A stretch of 64,000 nt of DNA from Planctomycetota bacterium (GCA_020638835.1 JACKHV010000003.1:310001-374000); one strand, 5' to 3'. Positions 36,782 to 45,132 are shown, numbered from the stretch's first letter. The notes: generated from the letters alone by a model not told the origin. Numbers and translations: made by a program.

Positions 36782-37030
36782 ATGTCCGAGACCTCTTGCA
36801 TCCAGTGCGGCCAGCCCAGCGGCACGCCCCTGCGGCTGAACCACCTCCCCAACGGCCTGCCCTGCCCGGTCTGCCGAGACCGCCTGCTCGAGTCGCTCCC
36901 CGCGCCCTTCGGCGGCGCGCGCGCCGAGGACGAGATCGAGGAGCCCGTTCGCAGCTTCGAGCCCCGCTACCTGGCCGGCGGCGAGGAGTGGAAGGCGGAC
37001 TCCGACGACGACCAGGGCGAGCCCGCCTAG
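36782..37030 (+). CDS. Small zinc-ribbon protein
   Basis: 82 aa. Two CxxC pairs, CIQC (about 6-9) and CPVC (about 28-31), predict one zinc-ribbon fold in the N-terminal half; the rest is acidic. No family is recognised. GGAGG touches the ATG directly, too close for a normal ribosome site, so the start is uncertain. The stop codon TAG is the first triplet of the long palindrome that follows. Confidence 0.6.
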   Translation: MSETSCIQCGQPSGTPLRLNHLPNGLPCPVCRDRLLESLPAPFGGARAEDEIEEPVRSFEPRYLAGGEEWKADSDDDQGEPA

Positions 37031-37131
37031 AGAAGTACGGTACCGCGTTCGTTTTCCAAAATAGCGCCGCGCCGGCGGCTGCCGGCGCGACGCTATTTTG
37101 GAAAAACGAACGCGGTACCGTACTTCTCTAG
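37027..37131. repeat. Long palindromic element A1 between convergent genes
   Basis: The arms at 37027-37066 and 37091-37131 pair over 40 positions with one bulged A. Each outer end starts CTAGAGAAGTACGGTACCGC. Inside, GCGCCGGC/GCCGGCGC (37069-37076/37081-37088) makes a further 8-bp stem with loop GGCT. The stop codons of both flanking convergent genes (TAG at 37028-37030 and TAG reading from 37130 to 37128) lie in the arms. It can act as a bidirectional terminator, but the core is shared with elements at other gene orientations. Confidence 0.85.
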
Positions 37132-37544
37132 CCGCGCCCGAGCAGCTCCCGCAGGCTGTCCGGCAGCGGCGTGACCTTGCGCTCCGCGGCGTGCAGGTCG
37201 ACGCAGGCCAGCTCGGTCCAACCCGTCGCGACCAGCACGTCGTCCGAGGCGCGCCGCAGCTCGTAGTCGAAGGTCACCGAGGCCGCGCGCAGGTCCCTCA
37301 CGCGGGTGAGCACCCGCAGCTCGTCGTCGTAGAAGGCCGAGGATCGGTAGCGCACTTCGAGCCGCCGCACCGGCAGGCCGACGCCGGCCTTCTCGCAGTC
37401 TGCGTAGGAGCAGCCCCAGGCCTCCATCATGCGCGTGCGCGCCTCCTCGAAGTAGACCAGGTAGCTCGCGTGGTGCGCGACACCCATCTGGTCCGTCTCG
37501 GCGTAACGGACCCGCAGCCAATGTTCGTAGACGCTCTCGCTCAT
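37128..37544 (-). CDS. Acyl-CoA thioesterase, YbgC/4-hydroxybenzoyl-CoA type
   Basis: 138-aa hotdog-fold protein. It has the N-terminal family motif RYAETDQMGVAHHASYLVYFEEAR with the catalytic Asp (D in ETDQMG). It hydrolyses acyl-CoA thioesters; YbgC homologues work with the Tol-Pal envelope system, but no tol genes are nearby. ATG 37544 gives the standard N-terminus. The TAG stop lies in the palindromic arm. Confidence 0.85.
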   Translation of the reverse strand: MSESVYEHWLRVRYAETDQMGVAHHASYLVYFEEARTRMMEAWGCSYADCEKAGVGLPVRRLEVRYRSSAFYDDELRVLTRVRDLRAASVTFDYELRRASDDVLVATGWTELACVDLHAAERKVTPLPDSLRELLGRG

Positions 37545-37647
37545 GGCGGAGAGCCTACGGCGTAGAGGCGCGCCGACGCACGCCGAACCGGCCGGAAGAC
37601 CCCCGTTCTGGCGGGGAGCGCGCCACCTTGGTAGAACCCCAGCCCCC

Positions 37648-38535
37648 ATGAACGCCCTGAGTCCGTCCCCGAAGCCCTCGGAAACGAGCGGCGAGCCGAC
37701 CGTCGCCGCACTGCTCTCCTGGATCGTACCGGGCGCCGGACACCTCTACCTCGGGCGCCAGACCCTCGCGGTCGTCGGCTTCGTCGTCGTCGCGGGGCTC
37801 TACCTCTTCGGCCTGAAGCTCTCCGGCGGCATGGGCTTCGAGTTCCTGCACGAAGAGCTGCGCGGCCCCCTGGCCCCGGCGCTCTCGCCTGAGCTCGGAT
37901 TCCTCGGCGGGCTCGTCTACCAGATGAAGTCCTACGGCTTCGGCCCGGGCTACCCGCGCGCCTTCCCCGACCTGGTCTTCCTGGGCACCGCGCTCACCGC
38001 CGCGGCGGGCATCCTCAACCTGTGCCTCACGGCGCAGGCGCACCACGACGCGCGCCGCCCGCGCGGAGCCGGCTACAGCCTGCAGTCGCCGGGGCTCGTC
38101 GCCGCTCTCGCATGGCTCGTCCCCGGGCTCGGGCACCTGGTGCAAGGCCGCCGCCTGCGCGCCGTACTGGTCTTCGTCGCGATCGTCGGACTGCTGGTAC
38201 TCGGTTCGCAGCTGGCGGACGGCGCGAATCTCTCGCGTGAACGCCACTTCTACTATTGGGGCGGACAATTCCTCGCGGGGCTCCCGGCGCTGCTGCTCGA
38301 GTTCGCGGGCGGGCACCCGCGCATCACCGGCGACATCCCCTACGCCGAAGGCGGCCTCGTGATCGCCGCGATCGGCGGCTTGCTCAACATCCTCGCGATG
38401 CTCGACGTCTACGGCGTCGCGGAAGTGCGCGCCGGCGTGATCACGCCGCGCTCCAAGTCCGCGGAACCCGAGGTGCAGAAGAAGAGCGTCGAGTCGCTGC
38501 GACTCCAGCCCGGCGAGCAAGAGGTCTCCGCCTGA
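37648..38535 (+). CDS. Multi-pass membrane protein with duplicated PGxGHxxxG motif (DUF6677-like)
   Basis: 295 aa with about six hydrophobic helices. Two repeated segments, LLSWIVPGAGHLYLGRQ and LAWLVPGLGHLVQGRR, show internal duplication, each beginning with a PGxGH turn and a basic residue after the helix. This pattern is found in planctomycete membrane proteins of unknown function. The cytoplasmic tail is charged. It is followed by a small membrane protein whose start shares a base with this stop. Confidence 0.68.
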   Translation: MNALSPSPKPSETSGEPTVAALLSWIVPGAGHLYLGRQTLAVVGFVVVAGLYLFGLKLSGGMGFEFLHEELRGPLAPALSPELGFLGGLVYQMKSYGFGPGYPRAFPDLVFLGTALTAAAGILNLCLTAQAHHDARRPRGAGYSLQSPGLVAALAWLVPGLGHLVQGRRLRAVLVFVAIVGLLVLGSQLADGANLSRERHFYYWGGQFLAGLPALLLEFAGGHPRITGDIPYAEGGLVIAAIGGLLNILAMLDVYGVAEVRAGVITPRSKSAEPEVQKKSVESLRLQPGEQEVSA

Positions 38536-38732
38536 TGGACCTGCCGATCCACTTGGCCCTGTTCACCGTCGTCGCGCTGGCGATCGTGATGCTGTCGTCC
38601 TTCTTCACCGAGCCGGAGGACGGGCCGGCCCTGCGCGCGCTGCCGCGCCGGATGCTGTACTTCTTCGTCGGCTGCGGCGTGCTCGCCGGCCTGATGTTGA
38701 TCGCGGAACACACCGTCGCCTCCGTCCATTGA
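38535..38732 (+). CDS. Small two-helix membrane protein
   Basis: 65 aa with hydrophobic helices at about 6-24 and 40-58 and a short polar loop (FTEPEDGPALRALPRR). It is not recognised. ATG 38535 overlaps the upstream stop by one base (TGATG), which supports a real, coupled gene and likely partnership with the multi-pass protein before it. Confidence 0.68.
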   Translation: MDLPIHLALFTVVALAIVMLSSFFTEPEDGPALRALPRRMLYFFVGCGVLAGLMLIAEHTVASVH

Positions 38733-38745
38733 CGGCGATTCTCGC

Positions 38746-39303
38746 GTGGAGACGCGTCTCGTCTACTACGTCGCGCAGACCGTCGACGGCTTCATCGCGG
38801 ACCGGACGGGCGGAGTGGGCTTCCTCGACGGGCTCGACGAGTCGGGCGGGGACTACGGATACGGCGAGTTCTACGCCGGCATCGACTCCCTGGTGATGGG
38901 GCGCGCGACGTACGACTTCGTGCGTTCGATGGGCGTCTGGCACTACGCGGGCAAGCCGACCGTCGTGATGACGTCGCGACCCGGAGACGATGCGCCGGAG
39001 GACGTGCGCTTCTCCGACCGAGGGCCGCGCGAGGTCCTCGAGGAAGTGCGTGCCGCCGGCGGAGGCTCGACCTGGCTCGTCGGAGGCGGACGCCTCGCGG
39101 GCGCCTTCTGCGCGGCAGACCTGATCGATGAGTGGGTCGTCACCGTGATCCCGTGCGTGCTGGGTTCGGGCGTCCCTCTGGCGAGCGGCATGCCGGCGAC
39201 GACCAAGCTCGAGTTGATCGACCAGGCGAGCTTCCGCGGCGGACTGGTGCAGCTGCGCTACCGCATCGCCGGCGGGTTGAGGAACGTACCGTGCCGCAAC
39301 TGA
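38746..39303 (+). CDS. Dihydrofolate reductase-like (RibD C-terminal) protein
   Basis: 185 aa. The RibD_C fold has VAQTVDGFIADRTGGVGFL at the N-terminus, VMGRATYDFV and TWLVGGGRLAGAF. The family reduces pterin- or riboflavin-like substrates with NADPH. It starts at GTG 38746. The last dozen residues after LVQLRYRIA are unusual: AGGLRNVPCRN is encoded by a short sequence resembling the core of the palindromic elements, as if the gene end were altered by an insertion. Confidence 0.75.
   Translation: METRLVYYVAQTVDGFIADRTGGVGFLDGLDESGGDYGYGEFYAGIDSLVMGRATYDFVRSMGVWHYAGKPTVVMTSRPGDDAPEDVRFSDRGPREVLEEVRAAGGGSTWLVGGGRLAGAFCAADLIDEWVVTVIPCVLGSGVPLASGMPATTKLELIDQASFRGGLVQLRYRIAGGLRNVPCRN
39283..39300. 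repeat. Fragment resembling the palindromic-element core
   Basis: AACGTACCGTGCCGCAAC closely resembles the arm of element B2 (AACGTACTGTGCCGCACAAC), but no second arm is seen nearby. It lies in the last codons of the reductase-like gene. It is probably a decayed or half element. Confidence 0.45.
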
Positions 39304-39383
39304 TTTGCCCGCGATCGCCGTCCATCGGGCACGAGCAGCTCGCCTCGGGTGTGGTGCAGTTGCGATACCGCACGCGCTGAGCC
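39304..39383 (+). pseudogene. Remnant of a second reductase-like gene 3' end
   Basis: In another frame this region encodes SGVVQLRYRTR and a stop, a natural C-terminus for the same RibD_C/DHFR family, and it repeats the end of the gene just upstream (GGLVQLRYR) with mostly synonymous differences. It could be the original 3' end displaced by an insertion, or a remnant of a paralogue. No start or domain remains. Confidence 0.35.
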
Positions 39384-42113
39384 TCAGCCAGTGTTGCGCA
39401 AGCCGCGCGCGATGCCGCGCACGGTCTGCGTCAACAAGCGCTCGAGCTCGACGTCTTCGCGGCCGCCGGCGCGCCAGCGAGCGAGCGCCTCGACCTGCAC
39501 GAAGCTCAGCGGGTCGACGTACGGATTGCGCAGGCGGATCGAGCGGCGCAAGGTCGGATCGTGTTCGAGCAAGCTGCTCGCCTCGCGCACGAGCAGGATC
39601 GCGTCGATCGCGCGCTCGTGCTCGGCCGTGAGCTCGGGGAACAAGCGCGCGCCGACCTCACCGGCCAGCTGCGCGTAGCGCGCGGCGATGTCCAGGTCGC
39701 TCTTGGCGAGCACCATCTCGACGTCGGAGACGAGCGTCGAGAGGAACGGCCACTCGCGGTTCGCGCGGCGCACGGCGTCGATCCCGTACTCGGCGATCGC
39801 CGCCTCGAGACCGCTGCCGAATCCGAACCAACCGGGCAGGGCGGCGCGGCACTGCGTCCACGCGAAGACCCACGGGATCGCGCGCAGGTCCTGCACGCCG
39901 CGCATCTGCCGACGGCGCGCGGGGCGAGAGCCGATCTCGAGTCGCTCGATCACGTCGATCGGCGTCATCTCGCGAAACAGCTCGGGGAAGTCGGCGTCTT
40001 CGTGCACCAAGGCGCGGTAGCGCGCGCGGCTCGCAGTGCCGAGCGTGTCGGCGATCGCGCGCTGTCCGTCCGTCGCGGCGAGCGCGGGATCGCCGCCCGC
40101 AGTGCGTTCGAGCAGCGCGCCGAGCGTGACCTCGAGCGTGCGCGTCGCGATGCCGCGCAGTCCGAACTTGCCGCCGACGATCTCGCCCTGCTCCGTCGCG
40201 CGCGCGTGACCGGCGAGCGCGCCGGGCGGCGCGGCGAGGATGCCGGCGCGCGGCTTGGATCCGCCGCGGCTGATCGAGCCGCCGCGCCCGTGGAAGAGCG
40301 TCAGCCGCACCCCGGCGTCCGACGCGGCCGCGACCAGCCGTTCCTGCGCGCGGTCGATCGCGACGCGCGACGCCGCGATCCCGCCGTCCTTGTTGCTGTC
40401 GGAGTAGCCGAGCATCACGAGTTGCCGGCCGCCGCGCGCCGCGAGGTGCTTCGCGTAGGTCGCGTCCTCGCACAACGCGCGCAGTGCGTTCGGACCGACC
40501 TCGAGGTCGTCGACGGTCTCGAAGAGCGGCGCGACGTCGAGCGGCACCGCGCCCGACTCGTCGACACACCCGCCCGCGCGCGCGAGCAGCAGCACGGCGA
40601 GCGCGTCGTCCGCGCCCTGAGCCATCGAGATGATGAACGGTCCCAGCGCGCGAGGGCCGTAGCGCGCGCGACTCTCGGCGAGGGCGCGGAACACGTCGAG
40701 CGTACGCTGCGCCTCTTCGTCCGGAGCGGTGAGCTGCAGTGCCTCGGGCGCTTCGAGCGCGGCGCGGATCACGGCGGCGCGATCCTCCGCGCTGCGCTCC
40801 GCGAAGCCCGCGTCGCCGAGCAACACGCCGACCGCGCGGCGGTGCACGGCCGCGTCCTGGCGTGCGTCGAGCGTCGCGAGGTGGAAGCCGAAGACGTCCA
40901 CGCGCATCAACGCGCGGCGCACGAGCGCTAGTCCGGCGTGCGCGCCGCCGTGACGCTCCAGACTGTCGGCGATCAGTTGCAGGTCCGCACGGAACTCGTC
41001 GGGCGCGCCGTAACCGCGCGGGTCGCCGGCCGCCTTGAGGTCGAGCCTCGCGGTCATCAGCCACAAGAGGTGGCGGTAGGGCATCCCGCGGTAGCGCGCC
41101 GGGACCTCGCCGGCGGGGCCGGGCATCAGCTGCGCGTACTGGTTCGCACGCTCGAGCACTGCGTCGTCGACCGCAACGCGCGAGATCGACTGCGAGAGGT
41201 GTTCGTGCAGCCCGCGCAGCTCCTCTCGGTAGCGGCGCAGCGCGAGTTCCATGTGCCGCTCCAGCGTCGCGCGGATCGTGTCGGCGCCGACGTTCGGGTT
41301 GCCGTCCATGTCGCCGCCGACCCACGACGCGAAGCGCACGACCGGGCGCTCGACGGGGATCGGCCGGCCGTACGCGAGCTGCAACGCGCGAGCGAGTTCC
41401 TCGTGCACCGCGGGGACGACGCGGTAGAGCACGTCGGAGAGGAAGAACAGCACGTGCTCGACCTCGTCCGCCACGGTCGGTCTGCCGGGAAGCTGTTCCT
41501 CGGTCTGCCACGCGGTCGCGATCTCGAGGCCGATGCGGCCGTCGAGCGTCGCGAGGGCGACGGGATCCATGCGGTCGGCCTGGAAGCGCTCGACGAGCGC
41601 GAGCGCGAGGCGCTGGTCCTTCTTGAGCAGGGTGCGGCGGATCGGCTCGGTGGGGTGCGCGGTGAAGACCGGCTCGACGACGATCGACGCGAGGGCTTCG
41701 GCGACTTCGTCCGCCGTCGTACCGCGGCGCGCGAGCTCGAGCGCCGATGCGTGGAGCGAGCCAGGCTGCGCTTCGCCCGTGCGCAAGTAGTCGACGCGGC
41801 GGCGCAGGCGGTGCACCTGCTCCGCCGTGTTCACGACGCCGAAGTAGGCGCTGAAGGCGCGCACGACTTCGAGTGCGTGCGAGGTGGGGAGCGCGTGCAG
41901 GATCGACTCGAGCTCGGCGCCCGCGAGCGGGTCGCCCTTGCGACGTCGACGCGACGCGAGGCGCGCGGCTTCGACCGCTTCGAACACGCCCTTCGGCGCC
42001 AGCTCGACGAGCAGGTGACCGAGCCTGGCACCGAGGCGCCCGACGTCGCGACGCAGCGGACGGTCTTTGACGTCGAAGCGGATGGGTTGTCGTGAGTCGT
42101 CGTACCGAGGCAT
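39384..42113 (-). CDS. ppc: Phosphoenolpyruvate carboxylase
   Basis: 909 aa, full length. The catalytic His is in FTAHPTEPIRRTL, the bicarbonate/PEP glycine loop is FHGRGGSISRGG, and an active-site Lys/Arg lies in YSDSNKDGGI. The family-specific C-terminus RNTG is present. It carboxylates PEP to oxaloacetate as an anaplerotic step. It lies downstream of dprA in the same direction, separated by a long palindrome. Confidence 0.94.
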   Translation of the reverse strand: MPRYDDSRQPIRFDVKDRPLRRDVGRLGARLGHLLVELAPKGVFEAVEAARLASRRRRKGDPLAGAELESILHALPTSHALEVVRAFSAYFGVVNTAEQVHRLRRRVDYLRTGEAQPGSLHASALELARRGTTADEVAEALASIVVEPVFTAHPTEPIRRTLLKKDQRLALALVERFQADRMDPVALATLDGRIGLEIATAWQTEEQLPGRPTVADEVEHVLFFLSDVLYRVVPAVHEELARALQLAYGRPIPVERPVVRFASWVGGDMDGNPNVGADTIRATLERHMELALRRYREELRGLHEHLSQSISRVAVDDAVLERANQYAQLMPGPAGEVPARYRGMPYRHLLWLMTARLDLKAAGDPRGYGAPDEFRADLQLIADSLERHGGAHAGLALVRRALMRVDVFGFHLATLDARQDAAVHRRAVGVLLGDAGFAERSAEDRAAVIRAALEAPEALQLTAPDEEAQRTLDVFRALAESRARYGPRALGPFIISMAQGADDALAVLLLARAGGCVDESGAVPLDVAPLFETVDDLEVGPNALRALCEDATYAKHLAARGGRQLVMLGYSDSNKDGGIAASRVAIDRAQERLVAAASDAGVRLTLFHGRGGSISRGGSKPRAGILAAPPGALAGHARATEQGEIVGGKFGLRGIATRTLEVTLGALLERTAGGDPALAATDGQRAIADTLGTASRARYRALVHEDADFPELFREMTPIDVIERLEIGSRPARRRQMRGVQDLRAIPWVFAWTQCRAALPGWFGFGSGLEAAIAEYGIDAVRRANREWPFLSTLVSDVEMVLAKSDLDIAARYAQLAGEVGARLFPELTAEHERAIDAILLVREASSLLEHDPTLRRSIRLRNPYVDPLSFVQVEALARWRAGGREDVELERLLTQTVRGIARGLRNTG

Positions 42114-42150
42114 CCCTCCACGGTAGCGAACTCGTCGACGCGTCGCGCTC

Positions 42151-42282
42151 GAGCAGGGAAGACCGTGCCGTAGTCGTTCGTTCCCGGATCGGCCGACGAG
42201 TCAGGCCTCGTCGTCGTCCTCGGCCGATCCGGGAACGAACGACTACGGCACGGTATTCCCTACGGCACGGTATTCCCTGCTC
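42151..42282. repeat. Long palindromic element C with duplicated arm core
   Basis: The left arm (42151 to about 42195) runs GAGCAGGGAAGACCGTGCCGTAG, then CGTTCGTTCCCGGATCGG. The right arm (about 42221-42282) is its complement, except that TACGGCACGGTATTCCC occurs twice in tandem (42244-42260 and 42261-42277) and one base differs (A for C). The element lies between dprA and ppc, both transcribed leftward. The dprA stop TGA falls in the outer end. Confidence 0.83.
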
Positions 42283-43138
42283 AGCGGCTCGGCAGACGGT
42301 AGAGACCGCCGGGGGCGCGCACGACGCGGCCCGACAGTTCGTGTGAGACGAGCTCGACCAGCACGGCGGAGACGTCCGCGCCCAAGCGCTGCGCGAGCTC
42401 GTCCACCGAGAGCGTCTCTCCGACGAGCGCCTCGAGCAGCGGGCCCTCGGGCGGCGGCGGTGCGTGCCGTTCGCACGTCGCGTCACCGAGCAGCTCGCCG
42501 ATCAGTTCCTCCGGGCTCTCGAGCAGCCCCGCGCCTTCACGCAGCAGGCGGTGCGCGCCGCGCGACATCGGGTGGTCGACGCGGCCGGGCAGCGCGTAGA
42601 CCGCGCGCCCTTGGTCCGCCGCCCAGCGCGCGGTGATCAACGATCCGGACGCGCCCGCGGCCTCGATCACCACCACCGCTTCCGAGATGCCCGAGATGAT
42701 GCGGTTGCGCAGCGGGAAGTGGTGGGGGCGCGGACCTTGGCCGGGCGGGAACTCGGAGACCAGCAAGCCGCGCACGGCGAGTTCGTCCGCCAGCGGCACG
42801 TCCGGCCACGGCACGTCGACGCCCGAGCCGAGCACCGCGATCGTGTCGCCGCCCGCCGCGAGCGCCGCGCGGTGCGCCGCCTGATCCACGCCGCGCGCCA
42901 TCCCACTGACCACGATCAAGCCCGCCGCCGCGAGCGCGCGCCCGAAGCGGTCCGCCTGCGCCTCGCCGTAGGGCGTGGGGGACCGCGTGCCGACGATCGC
43001 GACGCGCCGTCCTTCGCGCAGCAGTTCCGTTCGCCCGCGCAGCCAGAGCGTTCGCGGCGGGCCGTCGATGTGGTCCAAGTCGGTCGGCCACGACGGGCCG
43101 CCGGCTTCGATGCGCAAGGGGGGGTCGGTAGGGCTCAC
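42281..43138 (-). CDS. dprA: DNA processing protein DprA
   Basis: 285 aa from the proposed GTG. The Rossmann-like core has VAIVGTRSPTPYGE, VVSGMARGVDQAAHRAAL, VLGSGVDVPWP and SEFPPGQGPRPHHFPLRNRIISG, then ASGSLITARWAADQGRAVYALPG. A C-terminal winged-helix domain (LSVDELAQRLG) follows. DprA loads RecA on incoming single-stranded DNA during transformation. The N-terminal SAM domain is missing. The start is the least certain part, since the frame stays open far upstream through the next gene. Confidence 0.87.
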   Translation of the reverse strand: MSPTDPPLRIEAGGPSWPTDLDHIDGPPRTLWLRGRTELLREGRRVAIVGTRSPTPYGEAQADRFGRALAAAGLIVVSGMARGVDQAAHRAALAAGGDTIAVLGSGVDVPWPDVPLADELAVRGLLVSEFPPGQGPRPHHFPLRNRIISGISEAVVVIEAAGASGSLITARWAADQGRAVYALPGRVDHPMSRGAHRLLREGAGLLESPEELIGELLGDATCERHAPPPPEGPLLEALVGETLSVDELAQRLGADVSAVLVELVSHELSGRVVRAPGGLYRLPSR

Positions 43139-43161
43139 ACCCCCGAAGACCGCGGCGAGCG

Positions 43162-43587
43162 CTAGGGGTTCGCGCCTTCTTCGGCGAAGGGCACGCGCGG
43201 CCCGCCGTTCGCGGGAAAGGCGACCAACTCGCCGGGACGAGCGCGCAGCAGCGGGTCGAGCGCAGCGCGCATCGCCTCGAGGAAGGCCGCCACGTCGACG
43301 CCGCGGTGCGTCGGCAGGAAGGGCGCGAGGTAGCGACGGTGTCCGCGGTAGAGCATGCGCGCTCCGTCCTGATCGCCGTCGCGCCAGTGGTGCAGGCAGA
43401 TCGCGGCCTGGATCAGCCCCTTGAAGAAGTCCGCGTCGGCGCCTTCGTTCGCGAGCCAGAGCACTTCCCAGGCCTCGTGCGCGTCGTGGTACTCGCCGGC
43501 GTCGAAGAGGCGCGCGGCGTCGACGAGGCGTTCGCGCGCGCCGGCGGCGTCGAAGTCGAGGTCGGGGTCTTCTTCGTCGAGGCTCAT
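43162..43587 (-). CDS. DUF309 domain protein
   Basis: 141 aa. The DUF309 helical pattern is clear: ARLFDAGEYHDAHEAWEVLWL, then FFKGLIQAAICLHHWRDGD. Family members are small helical proteins of unknown function with conserved His and Glu residues. ATG 43587 fits the family; upstream ATGs lie in the palindrome. It stops 24 bases before the dprA start, so they probably share a transcript. Confidence 0.82.
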   Translation of the reverse strand: MSLDEEDPDLDFDAAGARERLVDAARLFDAGEYHDAHEAWEVLWLANEGADADFFKGLIQAAICLHHWRDGDQDGARMLYRGHRRYLAPFLPTHRGVDVAAFLEAMRAALDPLLRARPGELVAFPANGGPRVPFAEEGANP

Positions 43588-43608
43588 GGGGTGATGGGGA
43601 GTGGCCGC

Positions 43609-43770
43609 GGTGGGGACCATACAGCGAACCATACGGTGCCGCACAACTTGTTGTTGCCGGGACGAACGGCCGGGAGGAGTCCGGAGCTCCTCTCCCGGCA
43701 ACAACAAGTTGTGCGGCACCGTATGGTTCGAGTTGTGCGGCACCGTATGGTTCGCTGTATGGTCCCCACC
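43609..43770. repeat. Long palindromic element B1 between divergent genes, duplicated arm core
   Basis: The left arm 43609-43662 (54 bases) and right arm 43693-43770 pair perfectly when one of two tandem 24-base copies in the right arm (43707-43730 and 43731-43754) is ignored. The inner part is almost identical to element B2, including the loop. It separates two divergently transcribed genes and ends one base before the downstream ATG, so it cannot be a conventional terminator here. Confidence 0.87.
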
Positions 43771-43771
43771 C

Positions 43772-44926
43772 ATGAGCCGCATCCGCAGTCGCGGAGTCAG
43801 CGCACTCCTCGTGGATCAAGACGGGCCGGAGAACGGTTGGACGGGTGGGCAGTACAGTCTGTATCGCGTCTTGTTGGCCGTCGCGCTGGTCGCGGTGACG
43901 GCAGGGATCGATCCGATGGTCGATCCCTGGGACAGACCTGAGTCGCACTGGTGGTACGCGTATCCCGAAGTGCGCGAGGGCTTCCAGCTCGCGTTCGTCT
44001 GCCTGGCCATTCCACTCCTGCTTGGCTGGTTCGATCGAGTCGCTGCGGCGATCGCGTGCGTGCTGACCACGTGCGTCTCCATGGACCCGTTCTGGGTCCT
44101 GTTGGTCAACCTGTTGTTCGCTCACGCGTTCACCGACTCCCGCCCGTACGGTTCCATCGGAGCGTGGGGCCGTATCGATCCCGGTGGCGGTTGGCGGCGT
44201 ACTCGAAACAACACTGCAGTTGCGGCCTTCATGACGGTCCGCCTGTTGTGGTTGGGTCCGCTGTCCAAGGTCCATGACGGAAACGTGGAGCTGCTCGCCG
44301 TCTTCATGGCAGTTCCCGTCATTGTTGTGCTCTCGAAGTCGACCTTGTCGCAGCGCGTCCTGGCTGTGCCCCTGCTTGTGATCTGCTTGGTCGGCTGGGT
44401 CGGTTCGGCAGTCAGCGCATTCGGAGTGAGAGAGTCCGAGGTCCCGGTCCCGGAGCTCATCTTGTTGGGAGCGCTGACCCTCGCCATCTTCGACCCCGCC
44501 CTGATCCCCGGTCGACGAGGCCGTCACCCCGAGATCGTCTACTACGACGGCGACTGCGGCCTCTGTCATCGCACGGTGCGCTTCCTGCTCGCGGAGGACC
44601 TGCACGCGCACTTCCGTTTCGCCGCGCTGCAGAGCGACCACTTCGCGGAGCACGTCACCGAGGCCGAACGCGAAGGACTCGCCGACAGCGTCATCGTGCG
44701 CACCGCGGACGGTCGCTTGCTGCAACGCTCGAGCGCCGTCGTGCACTTGCTGTTCGCGCTCGGCGGTCTGTGGCGCGTCCTCGGCAGCGTGCTGTGGTGC
44801 ATCCCACGCCCGCTGCGGGACTTCGGGTACGACGTGATCGCGCGCGCGCGGAAGCGGTTGTTCCAGGCTCCGCAGGGCCTCTGTCCGCTGATTCCAGCGG
44901 AGTTGGGGGCGCGGTTCCTCGGGTGA
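43772..44926 (+). CDS. Membrane protein fused to DCC-family thiol-disulfide oxidoreductase domain (DUF393)
   Basis: 384 aa. The N-terminal about 250 residues have roughly six membrane helices (LYRVLLAVALVAV, LAFVCLAIPLLLGW, FWVLLVNLLFAHAF), resembling HTTM-type domains. The C-terminal DUF393 domain opens with VYYDGDCGLCHRTVRFLL (Cys pair CGLC, redox-like) and ends in the typical helical tail. The DCC family is a thioredoxin-like group of uncertain redox role. The base composition is less GC-rich in the membrane half than its neighbours. Confidence 0.8.
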   Translation: MSRIRSRGVSALLVDQDGPENGWTGGQYSLYRVLLAVALVAVTAGIDPMVDPWDRPESHWWYAYPEVREGFQLAFVCLAIPLLLGWFDRVAAAIACVLTTCVSMDPFWVLLVNLLFAHAFTDSRPYGSIGAWGRIDPGGGWRRTRNNTAVAAFMTVRLLWLGPLSKVHDGNVELLAVFMAVPVIVVLSKSTLSQRVLAVPLLVICLVGWVGSAVSAFGVRESEVPVPELILLGALTLAIFDPALIPGRRGRHPEIVYYDGDCGLCHRTVRFLLAEDLHAHFRFAALQSDHFAEHVTEAEREGLADSVIVRTADGRLLQRSSAVVHLLFALGGLWRVLGSVLWCIPRPLRDFGYDVIARARKRLFQAPQGLCPLIPAELGARFLG

Positions 44927-44933
44927 GGGGCGC

Positions 44934-45059
44934 GGAGTTCCGAACGAACGTACTGTGCCGCACAACTTGTTGTTGCCGGGAGGAACGGTCGGGAGGAGTC
45001 CGGGGCTCTTCTCCCGGCAACAACAAGTTGTGCGGCACAGTACGTTCGTTCGGAACTCC
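44934..45059. repeat. Long palindromic element B2
   Basis: The arms at 44934-44982 and 45011-45059 are a perfect 49-bp inverted repeat around a 28-base centre. The inner sequence CACAACTTGTTGTTGCCGGG and the loop (GAACGGTCGGGAGGAGTCCG) match element B1 closely, while the outer arms differ but remain perfectly self-complementary. It lies between tandem genes. Confidence 0.88.
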
Positions 45060-45132
45060 ACGATTTCCCACACCTGCTACGCTGAGTCCGCGCCCTGCCA
45101 TCACAGGCGTGTCCCAACCGAGGAGGAGAGAG

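Noticed and set aside
42281..45073. A 930-codon open frame on the minus strand spanning dprA and the region up to element B2
   Set aside because: Only the last 285 codons look like protein (DprA). The rest overlaps the DUF309 gene and the DCC gene on the other strand and reads through the palindromes; high GC keeps it open.
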